Assembly (NCBI RefSeq): GCF_017873765.1
Contig: NZ_JAGGKP010000001.1
Coordinates: 310,001 to 374,000 of the forward strand
DNA: 64,000 bases
Source: Paenibacillus sediminis
GTDB lineage: Bacteria > Bacillota > Bacilli > Paenibacillales > Paenibacillaceae
Direction of reading: 5' to 3'
This document shows, one piece after another, positions 8,451-17,679 of the stretch. Both the position numbers and the translations under genes were made by a program. The notes beneath the pieces were generated by a model. That model was not told the origin of the DNA. It saw nothing but the letters and a program-made list of their open reading frames with translations, and searched no databases. Each line of letters opens with the position of its first letter. Within the stretch, counting starts at the first letter, position 1.

Positions 8451-9146
8451 TTATGAGTAAGAATGATCATGACTTTGTTTTCTTTGCTCTTGTTTTCGTT
8501 GCTTCATATATCCTGCCAGAAGTACAGATGCAATGACGAGTACAATAAATACATATCGAATAACTGGCTGGTCAAACAACGGTTCTAGACGTTTTTCTTC
8601 AGTGATCATGTTAGAAGCGGTGTAGGCGAGAATTCCAGATCCGAAATATATAATCCATGGAAAACGGTTCGTAAGTTTGATAAATATCGTACTTCCCCAT
8701 ACGACAATCGGCACGCTGACCATAAGTCCTAATACCACAAGCAACAGGTGACCTTTGGCTGCGCCTGCAACGGCGATAACATTATCGAGTCCCATGGCGG
8801 CGTCTGCAACAATAATCGTCCGAATGGCTGCCCACAGCGTTCCGCCTGCTTTAATATCGCTATGGTCTCCTTCATCCGTCAGCAGCTTGTAAGCAATCCA
8901 AATGAGCAGGATGCCTCCGATTGCTAAGAGCAAAGGAATTTTAAGCAGTTCTAGAACAACAACTGTTGCCAAAATCCGAATGGCTACTGCACCGCCGGTT
9001 CCATAAATAATGGCCTTCTTCTGCTGAGAAGCGGGTAAGTTTCTCGCAGCTAGGCCAATAACAATCGCATTATCTCCAGCTAAGATCAGGTCGATAAAAA
9101 TAATGTTTAGAAGAGATAGTAAAAATGCTCCGCTGAATAACTCCAC
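8451..9146 (-). CDS. TerC-family membrane protein (YjbE-like)
   Basis: A 231-residue integral membrane protein with about seven helices. It carries the paired acidic TerC motifs DLILAGDNAIVIGLA near the N-terminus and MGLDNVIAVAG mid-protein, whose Asp residues are thought to bind metal during transport. Bacterial TerC relatives have been linked to manganese export and metalation of secreted enzymes; that role is inferred here. It is divergent from a second terC gene 130 bp away, and the two share the same motifs. Confidence 0.9.
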   Translation of the reverse strand: MELFSGAFLLSLLNIIFIDLILAGDNAIVIGLAARNLPASQQKKAIIYGTGGAVAIRILATVVVLELLKIPLLLAIGGILLIWIAYKLLTDEGDHSDIKAGGTLWAAIRTIIVADAAMGLDNVIAVAGAAKGHLLLVVLGLMVSVPIVVWGSTIFIKLTNRFPWIIYFGSGILAYTASNMITEEKRLEPLFDQPVIRYVFIVLVIASVLLAGYMKQRKQEQRKQSHDHSYS

Positions 9147-9276
9147 TTATGCCACTCCCTTATGTCGGTAAATACGTTAAAAATGCAAATGAGTTTCAAT
9201 TATATTTCACACTTTTGGACCAGTCAAGCATAGCTTGGACGCGCTTTTCATACAAGTGTATGGAGGGGGCTGTCAT

Positions 9277-9942
9277 ATGGATAACATTTGGGTACTATTT
9301 GAAATACTTATGATAAATATCGTGCTGAGCGGTGACAATGCTGTCGTCATCGCTATGGCAAGTAAAGATTTGACAGAAAAGAAAAGGAAACAAGCTGTAT
9401 GGTGGGGTTCGTTCGGTGCTGTTATTTTGCGCTGCGCACTCACTTTTATTGCAATCGTCTTGCTCAAGATCCCTTATATTCAAGCTGCTGGCGGTTTGTT
9501 ATTGTTTTACATCGCGCTTAAGCTGTTGTTTCAGAAGAATGAAGATTCGCGCATCGGCGGAGCAGCAACTACATGGAGAGCTGTTGAGACGATACTTGTT
9601 GCGGATTTTGTCATGAGTTTGGACAATGTACTGGCTATTGCTGGGCTCGCAAATGGAGACGTCGCGCTCATTGTCATCGGGATTGCCATAAGTATTCCGA
9701 TCGTTGTATGGGGAAGCACAATCATCGTAAATATGCTTAAAAAGTTTCCTGTTCTCGTCTTAGCAGGTTCGGGTATATTAGCCTTAACATCAGGTGAAAT
9801 GATGGTTAAGGACCCAAAGCTCGGTGCTCTCATTGTTGATGCGTCTCCTCAATTAGAGAATTTGCTTCCGAGTATTCTAGCGGCAGCTGCTATCCTGCTT
9901 GGCTGGATCATCAAACTGAAGTCAGGCCGTACTTCGACCTAA
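9277..9942 (+). CDS. TerC-family membrane protein (YjbE-like), second copy
   Basis: A 221-residue paralogue of the divergent neighbour, with the motifs NIVLSGDNAVVIAMA and MSLDNVLAIAG and a comparable helix pattern. ATG 9277 is preferred because GGAGGGGG sits seven bases upstream; the TTG at 9235 that would extend the frame has no ribosome binding site. The 130-bp divergent region has no room for the manganese-sensing yybP-ykoY riboswitch found before many terC genes, and I see none of its motifs. Confidence 0.9.
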   Translation: MDNIWVLFEILMINIVLSGDNAVVIAMASKDLTEKKRKQAVWWGSFGAVILRCALTFIAIVLLKIPYIQAAGGLLLFYIALKLLFQKNEDSRIGGAATTWRAVETILVADFVMSLDNVLAIAGLANGDVALIVIGIAISIPIVVWGSTIIVNMLKKFPVLVLAGSGILALTSGEMMVKDPKLGALIVDASPQLENLLPSILAAAAILLGWIIKLKSGRTST

Positions 9943-9956
9943 TGGTTTATCACTTG

Positions 9957-9985
9957 CAAAAGGCTCCAACAGGAGCTTTTTTTTG
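9957..9985 (+). terminator. Intrinsic terminator after the second terC
   Basis: Stem AAAAGGCTCC with GGAGCTTTT, loop AACA, then a T run. Confidence 0.8.
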
Positions 9986-10109
9986 TTATATACAGATGCG
10001 TATGGTGGTTTTTTTAATGAACATCATATAAAATAGAAGGGAAAGATGTAGTTTTTTGTAAAGACTTGTCCAAAGGCAGACAATCAGTTCGTGAAGAGGG
10101 TGAGTAGGG

Positions 10110-10604
10110 ATGACGAACAAAAACCAGCAGGCGATCGGTATTTTCATTATTATTGCAGGGATCGTTATTTTATTAGGTAAATGGGGCGTTTTTAGCTTTT
10201 TAGGAAAAGCATTTTGGCCGCTCATTATTTTAGTTCCCGGCATATTGCTCCATGTTCTCTACTTTGGAAGAATGGCTCCAGCAGGTGTTCTTGTTCCAGG
10301 GGGAATGCTAACCGTTTATGGTGTTTTATTCTTTATTTGCAATACCTGGGGCTGGTCGTTGATGAGCTACTTATGGCCAACATTTATTTTAGGCGTGGCG
10401 ACAGGTTTGTATGAATATTACGAATTCGAACAACCAAAGCCGCGAGGTGTAATGACCGCATCCGTTCTGCTAGGCGTTATATCCATTATTCTGCTAGGCT
10501 TCACCTTACTAAGAACTTCTATTATATACGTGATTGCGGTTCTGCTTATTGCAGGCGGCATTTGGATGATTTGGAATCGTGGGAAATCAAGCCGCGGTTG
10601 GTAA
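10110..10604 (+). CDS. Multi-spanning membrane protein, LiaF/DUF5668-like membrane region
   Basis: 164 residues, almost entirely hydrophobic: paired helices at about 8-25 and 32-50, another at 55-78, then 83-100, 112-130 and 133-150. Repeated short loops with Trp-Pro (FWPLIILVPG, LWPTFIL) resemble the membrane modules of LiaI/LiaF-type and DUF5668 proteins. No DNA-binding or PspC part is present. Function unknown. Start ATG follows GAGGGTGAGT. Confidence 0.7.
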   Translation: MTNKNQQAIGIFIIIAGIVILLGKWGVFSFLGKAFWPLIILVPGILLHVLYFGRMAPAGVLVPGGMLTVYGVLFFICNTWGWSLMSYLWPTFILGVATGLYEYYEFEQPKPRGVMTASVLLGVISIILLGFTLLRTSIIYVIAVLLIAGGIWMIWNRGKSSRGW

Positions 10605-10621
10605 ATTTTAAGGTACACCAC

Positions 10622-10649
10622 TTGATTTTTAGGCGTGAACTTGTATAAT
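10622..10649 (+). promoter_or_regulatory. Strong sigma-A promoter for typA leader
   Basis: TTGATT (10622-10627), a 16-bp spacer and consensus TATAAT (10644-10649) predict a transcript start near 10656, about 105 nt before typA. Confidence 0.7.
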
Positions 10650-10664
10650 ATAAGGGATATGTGT

Positions 10665-10698
10665 CAAGCGTCGGCATTTATGCCCGGCGCTTGTTTTT
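10665..10698 (+). terminator. Terminator-like hairpin in the typA leader
   Basis: Stem CAAGCGTCGG (10665-10674) with CCGGCGCTTG (10683-10692 region), followed by five T. It lies downstream of the likely typA start site, so it is either a terminator for upstream transcripts that also acts on the typA leader, or an attenuator. Confidence 0.7.
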
Positions 10699-10761
10699 CT
10701 TGATAATAGACTCACTGTTACAGGTGAGATGATTAGATATGAAAGGATTTGGATAAAAACC

Positions 10762-12603
10762 ATGCATTCAAGAGATCAAATTCGCAACATTGCGATTATT
10801 GCCCACGTCGACCACGGGAAAACAACTCTCGTCGATAAACTGCTTCAACAGTCAGGTATTTTCCGTGAAAATGAACATGTTCAAGAACGTGCGATGGACT
10901 CCAACGATTTGGAGCGTGAACGCGGAATTACCATTTTGGCTAAAAACACAGCCATTACTTACAAAGACTATTTAATTAATATCGTTGATACACCTGGACA
11001 CGCCGACTTTGGCGGCGAAGTAGAACGCATTATGAAAATGGTTGATGGTGTTCTGCTCGTTGTTGATGCTTATGAAGGCTGTATGCCGCAAACCAAATTC
11101 GTGCTTCGCAAAGCTTTGGAGCATAATTTGACTCCGATAGTTGTAGTGAACAAAATCGACCGCCCAAGTGCCCGCCCAGCGGAAGTTATTGATGAAGTGC
11201 TTGATTTGTTCATTGAACTTGGAGCAAATGATGAACAATTAGACTTCCCGGTAGTATATGCTTCTGCACTAAACGGTACATCGAGCTTAGATCCTGAGAA
11301 GCAAGATGACAACATGCAAGCTTTGTATGAAACGATCATCGATCATATACCAGCGCCAACAGAAAATGTGGACGAACCTCTGCAATTTCTTGTCACACTG
11401 ATGGACTATAATGAATATTTGGGTCGTATTGCAATTGGCCGTGTGAACCGCGGTAAAATTCGCCAAGGTCAGTCAGTTACTGTTATTACACGTGATGGCA
11501 GCCACAAAACGGCTCGTATTGAGAAGCTGTTCGGTTTCCAAGGGTTGAAACGTATTGAGTCTGAGGAAGCAGGTGCTGGTGACATCATTGCTGTCGCAGG
11601 TATTAAAGACATCAACATTGGTGAGACCATCGCCGACCCGCAAAACCCTGAAGCATTGCCAGTTTTGAAAATTGATGAGCCAACGCTGCAAATGACTTTC
11701 CTTGTGAATAACAGTCCGTTTGCTGGTCGTGAAGGTAAATGGGTAACGTCCCGTAAGCTTCGTGAACGTCTGTTCAAAGAGCTTGAAACAGATGTAAGTT
11801 TGCGTGTAGAAGAAACAGACAGCCCAGATGCATTTATTGTATCCGGCCGCGGTGAACTTCACCTTGGTATTCTGATTGAGAACATGCGTCGTGAAGGCTA
11901 TGAGCTTCAAGTATCCAAACCTGAAGTTATCATCAAAGAAATCGACGGCGTTAAAATGGAGCCGATTGAACGTCTCTTAATCGACATCCCAGAAGAAAGC
12001 ATGGGAGCTGTGATGGAAAGCCTCGGAACACGCAAAGCGGAAATGGTGAACATGGTGAACAACGGGACTGGTCAAGTACGGCTTGAGTTCCTTATTCCAG
12101 CGCGCGGACTTATTGGATATCGTACGCACTTCCTGACGCTTACTCGCGGCTACGGTATTATGAACCATGCTTTTGACAGTTATGGTCCATTAGCAGCTGG
12201 CCAAGTTGGCGGACGCCACCAAGGTGTACTTGTATCTTCAGAAAATGGTGTATCGACATTGTACGGCATACTTTCTGTTGAAGATCGCGGTACACTGTTC
12301 GTTGAACCAGGTACTGAAGTCTACGAAGGAATGATTGTTGGTGAGCATACTCGTGATAACGATATCGTCGTGAATATTTGCAAAGAGAAACAGCTTACTA
12401 ACGTTCGTTCAGCAACGAAAGATGATACTGTGAAAATGAAAACACCAGTGATCTTCTCGCTTGAACAAGCGCTTGAATATTTGAATGACGATGAATATTG
12501 TGAAATTACACCAAAATCTGTTCGTTTGCGTAAGAAAATTCTTAACAAAAATGAACGTGAACGTGCTGAGAAACATCGTAAAATGGCGGAAGCTAATTCA
12601 TAA
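10762..12603 (+). CDS. typA: Ribosome-associated GTPase TypA/BipA
   Basis: A translational GTPase related to EF-G that binds 70S ribosomes and supports growth at low temperature and under stress. The 613-residue protein shows G1 AHVDHGKT (14-21), RGITI (54-58), DTPGH (76-80) and NKID (130-133), then domains II, III, V and the BipA-specific C-terminus. ATG 10762 gives the family-typical opening [19 protein letters not shown]; the frame extends to 10729 but that start has no properly spaced binding site. It heads the typA-ylaH order of B. subtilis (ylaG-ylaH). Confidence 0.97.
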   Translation: MHSRDQIRNIAIIAHVDHGKTTLVDKLLQQSGIFRENEHVQERAMDSNDLERERGITILAKNTAITYKDYLINIVDTPGHADFGGEVERIMKMVDGVLLVVDAYEGCMPQTKFVLRKALEHNLTPIVVVNKIDRPSARPAEVIDEVLDLFIELGANDEQLDFPVVYASALNGTSSLDPEKQDDNMQALYETIIDHIPAPTENVDEPLQFLVTLMDYNEYLGRIAIGRVNRGKIRQGQSVTVITRDGSHKTARIEKLFGFQGLKRIESEEAGAGDIIAVAGIKDINIGETIADPQNPEALPVLKIDEPTLQMTFLVNNSPFAGREGKWVTSRKLRERLFKELETDVSLRVEETDSPDAFIVSGRGELHLGILIENMRREGYELQVSKPEVIIKEIDGVKMEPIERLLIDIPEESMGAVMESLGTRKAEMVNMVNNGTGQVRLEFLIPARGLIGYRTHFLTLTRGYGIMNHAFDSYGPLAAGQVGGRHQGVLVSSENGVSTLYGILSVEDRGTLFVEPGTEVYEGMIVGEHTRDNDIVVNICKEKQLTNVRSATKDDTVKMKTPVIFSLEQALEYLNDDEYCEITPKSVRLRKKILNKNERERAEKHRKMAEANS

Positions 12604-12621
12604 TTAAGGAGTGAGTTCCTT

Positions 12622-12918
12622 ATGCAGGCTTGGTTCGCTGCGCATCCTATCATTTCTTATATTGTTATTTTCATATTGATTACTTATGTCTATAATAAAG
12701 TATTCCGTGTTCAGCAAAAATTGTCTCTTTTTAAAGAAGTCATTTTGTACATTCTAATGGCTATAGGGGCATTCATGTTGCTTATCTTTCAAGTTGACAA
12801 GCTTCCAATCATTCAATGCCTTCTCGTCGCTGTTGCCCTCATGTTGATGGTACGAATCCGTTATTTTGTAGAAGGTCGTCAGAAGAAGAGACAGCAAGCT
12901 GCTACAAAAGAACAATAA
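12622..12918 (+). CDS. ylaH: YlaH-like membrane protein
   Basis: 98 residues with three predicted helices (about 10-26, 38-57, 62-80) and a basic C-terminal tail (RQKKRQQ). The sequence pattern and position directly after typA match B. subtilis ylaH. Function unknown. RBS AAGGAGTGAG with the ATG eight bases later; 18 nt after the typA stop, so probably co-transcribed. Confidence 0.88.
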   Translation: MQAWFAAHPIISYIVIFILITYVYNKVFRVQQKLSLFKEVILYILMAIGAFMLLIFQVDKLPIIQCLLVAVALMLMVRIRYFVEGRQKKRQQAATKEQ

Positions 12919-12957
12919 GTATTATGACTTAATAACGATGAAAAAGGTGTAGAGATC

Positions 12958-14043
12958 ATGAGTTCAACAAACAGCGGTCTTCCTCCAAGAGGCCAGAATA
13001 ATCAATCGGCTAATAAAAGAAGAGCATCAAAAAAGAAGAAAAGTGGATTTCGGACATTTCTTAAAACGATTCTAACGATTATTATTATCGCTGCACTTCT
13101 CTTTTTAGGATATTTTGGTTATGTGTATTTTAAAGTGAACAATATGTTGGGTACAGGCAATAACGCCGATGTGCCTGCCGACCATTCTGCAGAAACTAAG
13201 CCGCTCACGATGCTTCTGCTTGGTACGGATTACCGTCCTGAAACAAAGACGTATCTGTCTGATGTGGTCATGGTTATTGCAATGAATCCAAAAACACCTT
13301 CAGCAACGATTGTTTCTTTGCCAAGAGACACATATGTTGATCTTGAAGGGTACCGGCATAATAAACTTAATGCATACTATCCAATATTTAAGGCTGAAGA
13401 AGATAAGACGGGAATCAGTGCTGAAGATGAAATGAAGAAAATGATCAGTAAATACATGAATGTAAATATTGATTATGTCACTGTTCTAAATTTTCAAGCT
13501 TTCCGTGACATTGTTGATGCGGTTGGCGGAGTAACGGTTAATGTGGATAAGGATATGTGTTACCGTGACCGAGCTGACGGTACGAACATCAATTTGAAGA
13601 AAGGTGTTCAGACTCTTAATGGTGACGATGCTCTAGGCTTTGTACGTTATCGGAAATCAAATTGTCATCCTAAAACGGACGCTTCAAATGATTTTGACCG
13701 TAATCGTCGTCAAAACGAAGTATTGCATGCAATATTAGATCAGATGAAATCAATTAACGGAATTACAGGAATTGGTAAAGTGATCGATGCAGTGGATCAA
13801 AACATGAAAACCGATATTGAGAAAAAGCAAATGACCAATATTTTGAAGGCATATTGGAAAATTTCGAAACAGAACGTGAATTATGTTCCAGTGACGGGGA
13901 CTTGGAGAAGTCCATATGTATATATAAATGAAGATGAGCTTAACAAAGCGAAGCAAGCACTGCAGCTTGAATTAACTAAAGGATCTAGCAGTACGGATTC
14001 ATCAAGTGATGATTCTGGGACTGGCGTTTCAGAAACGAAATGA
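12958..14043 (+). CDS. LytR-CpsA-Psr (LCP) family cell-wall glycopolymer ligase
   Basis: LCP proteins transfer undecaprenyl-linked glycopolymers such as teichoic acids to peptidoglycan outside the membrane. The 361-residue protein has a basic cytoplasmic N-terminus, one membrane anchor (about 38-58), then the LCP domain: LLLGTDYRP, VSLPRDTYVDLEGY with phosphate-binding Arg and Asp, DAVGGVTV, and FVRYRKS with DFDRNRRQNEVL. The C-terminus is a Ser/Asp-rich low-complexity tail. It follows ylaH, unlike in B. subtilis, and may share its transcript. Confidence 0.93.
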   Translation: MSSTNSGLPPRGQNNQSANKRRASKKKKSGFRTFLKTILTIIIIAALLFLGYFGYVYFKVNNMLGTGNNADVPADHSAETKPLTMLLLGTDYRPETKTYLSDVVMVIAMNPKTPSATIVSLPRDTYVDLEGYRHNKLNAYYPIFKAEEDKTGISAEDEMKKMISKYMNVNIDYVTVLNFQAFRDIVDAVGGVTVNVDKDMCYRDRADGTNINLKKGVQTLNGDDALGFVRYRKSNCHPKTDASNDFDRNRRQNEVLHAILDQMKSINGITGIGKVIDAVDQNMKTDIEKKQMTNILKAYWKISKQNVNYVPVTGTWRSPYVYINEDELNKAKQALQLELTKGSSSTDSSSDDSGTGVSETK

Positions 14044-14123
14044 CATTTGGATGCAACTTTTAACCTGCTCCTTAATACAATAAGAAGAGATGCACTTAAG
14101 AATGGTTAAAGGGGGCAGATTAG

Positions 14124-14225
14124 ATGTCCAAAGTCGGTAGCTGGTGGACTGGATCCTTACCTTCTCAGGTGCATGCTCAATTTAAATTCATGACTGTATG
14201 TTTTGTATTGCCTAAAAAAGCCTAG
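14124..14225 (+). CDS. Putative small protein, 33 codons
   Basis: ATG 14124 follows AAAGGGGGC by about eight bases, a far better binding site than chance would usually give. The frame encodes MSKVGSWWTGSLPSQVHAQF and 13 more residues, ending at TAG 14223-14225 inside the stem of the downstream terminator. No homologue recognised. Spacing of 80 nt from the LCP gene suggests it could be a separate cistron or a decayed remnant. Confidence 0.4.
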   Translation: MSKVGSWWTGSLPSQVHAQFKFMTVCFVLPKKA

Positions 14226-14250
14226 TCGTAATCTGACTAGGCTTTTTTTG
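14214..14250. terminator. Bidirectional terminator between LCP region and ylaJ
   Basis: A perfect 14-bp stem AAAAAAGCCTAGTC (14214-14227) with its complement (14235-14248), followed by T. It serves the + strand LCP region and the convergent - strand ylaJ. Confidence 0.93.
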
Positions 14251-14263
14251 TATGCTGCACTTC

Positions 14264-14767
14264 TTATCTTTTGGCCTTTGTGTCACTTGGAACTTGCGGC
14301 ATAATCCGCCCCACAATGTCGGCTAACTCGGAAGCGAAACCGGAAATGGGGTGTCCTCTTCTAATATCGTTCCCGATTTCAGCAAGCCGCTTGGATATAT
14401 CCACGTCCGCGGTTACAATCGCATTTTTTCCATAAGGATCTTTCCGAAGTGCTTCTGCCACTGAATATTTAATGGTTCCGACGCGTGAACGATCTAGATC
14501 GCCATCTACGTCAATACCAACGATAGCAGTATTTCCCGTAATAACGACGTTCGCTTTTTTCACTCCAGGAACTTTCTCCGCTAATTTCTCTAGATGTGTT
14601 CTAACGTCTACTTGTTTCTGACTTGCTAAATTTCTCGGGTGCTCTCTAACGCTTTGCGCCCTTGGAGTTCCCTGTTTATTTTGAGGGGAAGGTGATGATT
14701 GTTTCGAAGTCATATTACAACTCGTAAGTAGAGACGCGATTAACATGAAGCACAGCCATTTTTGCAT
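14264..14767 (-). CDS. ylaJ: YhcN/YlaJ family sporulation lipoprotein
   Basis: 167 residues. A lipoprotein signal peptide ends LLTSC (Cys17), followed by a low-complexity Ser/Gln linker. The YhcN/YlaJ domain follows: a KLAEKVPGVKKANVVITGNTAIVGIDV strand-helix unit then KDPYGKNAIVTADVD. Family members are forespore-expressed and found in spore inner membrane or cortex fractions; YlaJ has been tied to germination. The gene neighbours ylaK as in B. subtilis, but here it is on the opposite strand and ylaI is missing. RBS AAAGGACGGG. Confidence 0.88.
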   Translation of the reverse strand: MQKWLCFMLIASLLTSCNMTSKQSSPSPQNKQGTPRAQSVREHPRNLASQKQVDVRTHLEKLAEKVPGVKKANVVITGNTAIVGIDVDGDLDRSRVGTIKYSVAEALRKDPYGKNAIVTADVDISKRLAEIGNDIRRGHPISGFASELADIVGRIMPQVPSDTKAKR

Positions 14768-14892
14768 AAAACGAACCCGTCCTTTCTACTTGATCCAATA
14801 TCTTAAGCTTGATTATATATTTACCTAGTACAGTTAACATTATGTATTTGTCTAAAGAAACGGCAAAGACCGCATTTCGAAGGGGGATTTCT

Positions 14893-16224
14893 GTGAAAAA
14901 AATTTATGTGCTCGACACGAATGTATTATTACATGATCCTAATGCGATATTTGCTTTTGATGAACATGAGGTCGTTATTCCATCGGTTGTGCTTGAAGAG
15001 ATCGATTCTAAGAAAAGAAATGCGGATGAAATAGGCAGAAATGCAAGATATGTATCGAGGCTGCTTGATGGTTTACGAGAGAAAGGTCATCTCCATAGCG
15101 GGGTTCAGTTAGACAATATGGGAAGCTTAAAAGTTGAGCTTAACCATCGCAGTTTCATGAAATTACAAGAGGTGTTCGGAGAAGTATCGAACGATAATCG
15201 AATTTTGGCGGTTGGACTTAATTATTTCATTGAACAACAGCAGCAGTCAGAGCCAAGAACCGTTGTACTTGTTAGTAAAGATGTACTCGTTCGCATTAAG
15301 GCGGACGTACTCGGTTTGACGACGCAGGATTATTTGTCGGATCGGCCTGCAGGCCTGGATGAACTTTTCACAGGCAATTCTCAATTACAAGTACATCCTT
15401 CGGTCATTGATGAATTTTATTCCTATCGCTCTTTAACGATTAAAAATCTTCAGCTTGCTTATCCGCTTTATCCGCATGAATTTGTCATACTTAAAGATGA
15501 GATGGGTACAGGCAAATCAGCTCTCCTTAAAGTAAACAAAGAAGGAACTAAGCTGGAACCTCTTTACTTAAGCAATGAGTCTGTGTGGGGCATCAATGCA
15601 CGCAATGCTCAGCAAAGAATGGCGTTAGAACTTCTACTCAATGACGATATTCCGCTCGTTACGATTACAGGAAAAGCTGGAACAGGCAAGACATTGCTAG
15701 CTTTGGCCGCCGGATTGTGTAAAGTGGAGGATGAACATAAATACAAAAAACTGCTCATCGCAAGGCCGGTCGTACCTATGGGGAAAGATATTGGATACCT
15801 TCCTGGAGAGAAGGAAGAGAAGCTTAGACCGTGGATGCAGCCGATATACGATAACTTAGAATTTTTATTTGATACGAAAAAATCTGGGGATATAGATAAA
15901 ATTTTAATGGGACTTGGCAGTATTCAAGTAGAGGCGCTCACCTATATAAGAGGACGTTCCATACCAGGTCAATATATTATTATTGATGAAGCCCAGAATC
16001 TATCACGGCACGAAGTAAAGACGATTGTCTCCCGTGTAGGAGAAGGCAGTAAAATTATTTTGATGGGGGATCCAGAGCAAATCGATCATCCTTATTTAGA
16101 TGCCGCGAGCAATGGACTTACGTATATCGTCGAGCGTTTTAAACAGCAGCAAATCAGCGGACATATTACGCTAGAGAAGGGAGAACGATCGAAATTAGCA
16201 CAGTTAGCCGCGGACTTACTGTAA
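14893..16224 (+). CDS. ylaK: PIN domain-PhoH ATPase fusion protein
   Basis: 443 residues. An N-terminal PIN nuclease-type domain (about 1-150; VLDTNVLLHDP, EEIDSKK, DNRILAVG) is joined to a PhoH-type P-loop ATPase with Walker A GKAGTGKT and Walker B IIIDEAQN. PIN-PhoH proteins act on RNA as helicase-nucleases; this is known from mycobacterial homologues and inferred here. The GTG at 14893 with AAGGGGGA upstream gives the expected opening VKKIYVLDTNVLLHD; a 28-codon upstream extension lacks a binding site. Divergent from ylaJ. Confidence 0.9.
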   Translation: MKKIYVLDTNVLLHDPNAIFAFDEHEVVIPSVVLEEIDSKKRNADEIGRNARYVSRLLDGLREKGHLHSGVQLDNMGSLKVELNHRSFMKLQEVFGEVSNDNRILAVGLNYFIEQQQQSEPRTVVLVSKDVLVRIKADVLGLTTQDYLSDRPAGLDELFTGNSQLQVHPSVIDEFYSYRSLTIKNLQLAYPLYPHEFVILKDEMGTGKSALLKVNKEGTKLEPLYLSNESVWGINARNAQQRMALELLLNDDIPLVTITGKAGTGKTLLALAAGLCKVEDEHKYKKLLIARPVVPMGKDIGYLPGEKEEKLRPWMQPIYDNLEFLFDTKKSGDIDKILMGLGSIQVEALTYIRGRSIPGQYIIIDEAQNLSRHEVKTIVSRVGEGSKIILMGDPEQIDHPYLDAASNGLTYIVERFKQQQISGHITLEKGERSKLAQLAADLL

Positions 16225-16235
16225 ATACCTGATAA

Positions 16236-16262
16236 AAGGGGACCTCATGAAGAGGTGCCCTT
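16236..16262 (+). terminator. Hairpin after ylaK, probable weak terminator
   Basis: An 11-bp stem with one mismatch, AAGGGGACCTC with GAGGTGCCCTT, followed by an interrupted T tract (ATTATTGTTATATT). Confidence 0.6.
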
Positions 16263-16320
16263 ATTATTGTTATATTGAAATAATTATGATCAAGTAATTC
16301 TTTACCTAAACAAGAAAAAT

Positions 16321-16350
16321 AAGACAAATAATCATTCTATTTGTTACAAT
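16321..16350 (+). promoter_or_regulatory. Candidate sigma-A promoter for the solute-binding-like gene
   Basis: AAGACA (16321-16326), an 18-bp spacer and TACAAT (16345-16350), 35 bp before the ATG. Confidence 0.45.
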
Positions 16351-16385
16351 GGTAAGCAAGAATGGATGAGAGGGGATGAACAGAT

Positions 16386-17672
16386 ATGAAACGGAAAAAG
16401 CACTGGTTTCTTTTCGCGATTCTGCTGTTATCCTTTATAAGTCTATCATCTCATGACAATACATTGAATCCATCTGAATATGCAGGGGGGGAGATTGAGC
16501 TGTCTGAACCTCCTATGCGGCATTCGGAGGAGACATATACGTCACTTAGAGTCGCAGTGCAATTATCTGATGAAGAATTTACAACCATAAAGAAGTGGAA
16601 TGATCAATATACAGCCTCAAATGGAGTACATATTGAATGGATTCGCTTGCCTTCTGAAGATGCGGCCAACACACTTCAGCATTTATACGATTTACATGAA
16701 GATCCAGATGTTATTCTTGTTCGCAATGATTTAATTCAGAAGTTAGCGCCCAAAGGATACTTGATGCCAGCAGATAATTATTATTCGGGTTCATCAATAG
16801 CGGATACTTTGAATGCTCTCCTAAAGCAGATGGAATGGAATGGATATTCTTGGGGTATACCCTTTGACCTCAATCCGTATGTGGTCGTATACAATGAGCA
16901 ATTTATAGCTTCGTATGGAAAGAATGAATTGCCAACGAATGAAGAGGATTGGCTCAGCTTATTAGCCGAACTTGAGAAAGATAAGAAGCAACACGCATTA
17001 GTTGCATTTGATGAGACGGACCTGCCTGCGTTTATTTCTCTTCTATCACGCTTGAATGGATCGCTGAGTATGAAAGATACCGATGTCAACCTAGAAGAGC
17101 TGCCTATAGGGCAAGCTTTAGAGTTGTTTAATAAATTTAGGCCTTATTTATTGTTGATAGGGAGACATAGTACCGACCCTTGGGATATGCTGCATCATGG
17201 TACACTAGGGGCTTATATAACTTCTGCCAAAGAAGCTATCTACAGGCTAGATCATAGCAATAAAGCTGATATAACGGATGATCAAATTTCACTGGAACAA
17301 CAGTTCAGGAGTAATTTATGGGTGAATTCACGCAGTTTCGCCGTATCTTCCAGCACGTCCAATATGGAGCAAATTAATGACTGGATTATGTATATGACGA
17401 CAGCCCTGTCTGAACAGACATGGTTTGAACAAACAGGAAATTTACCCATTCTTAGGTCCATCTATGACGATACCGATCATTCGCATATGAGGAAATGGAT
17501 ACCCGCATCATTGCTTCAGGAAGAACTGCCATTTGCTTCTTATGATCGTCTTCTGCCTGAGGATAAGCTGCAATTTACACAAACGGTTCAACAATTTTTG
17601 CAAGGAAAGCAAGATGTGAAGCAAATTGCAGATGAATGGAAGCTTCAGTTAGAGCTTAAGACGGGGAACTAA
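16386..17672 (+). CDS. Orphan extracellular solute-binding-like protein, no lipobox
   Basis: 428 residues. A basic N-terminus plus hydrophobic stretch (about 8-22) forms a signal peptide or anchor, but there is no Cys for lipidation, unlike most Gram-positive solute-binding proteins. The body matches the family 1 (sugar-type) binding fold: RVAVQLSDEEFTTIKKWNDQY, a DPDVILVRNDLIQKLAPKGYL segment, and GYSWGIPFDLNPYVVVYNEQF, the usual hinge-region pattern. No permease or ATPase gene is nearby, so it may act as a sensor, share a remote transporter, or have a new role. RBS GAGAGGGGATG. Confidence 0.75.
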   Translation: MKRKKHWFLFAILLLSFISLSSHDNTLNPSEYAGGEIELSEPPMRHSEETYTSLRVAVQLSDEEFTTIKKWNDQYTASNGVHIEWIRLPSEDAANTLQHLYDLHEDPDVILVRNDLIQKLAPKGYLMPADNYYSGSSIADTLNALLKQMEWNGYSWGIPFDLNPYVVVYNEQFIASYGKNELPTNEEDWLSLLAELEKDKKQHALVAFDETDLPAFISLLSRLNGSLSMKDTDVNLEELPIGQALELFNKFRPYLLLIGRHSTDPWDMLHHGTLGAYITSAKEAIYRLDHSNKADITDDQISLEQQFRSNLWVNSRSFAVSSSTSNMEQINDWIMYMTTALSEQTWFEQTGNLPILRSIYDDTDHSHMRKWIPASLLQEELPFASYDRLLPEDKLQFTQTVQQFLQGKQDVKQIADEWKLQLELKTGN

Positions 17673-17679
17673 TTATTTA

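Noticed and set aside
9147-9276. yybP-ykoY manganese riboswitch before terC
   Set aside because: The intergenic region is too short and lacks its conserved loops.
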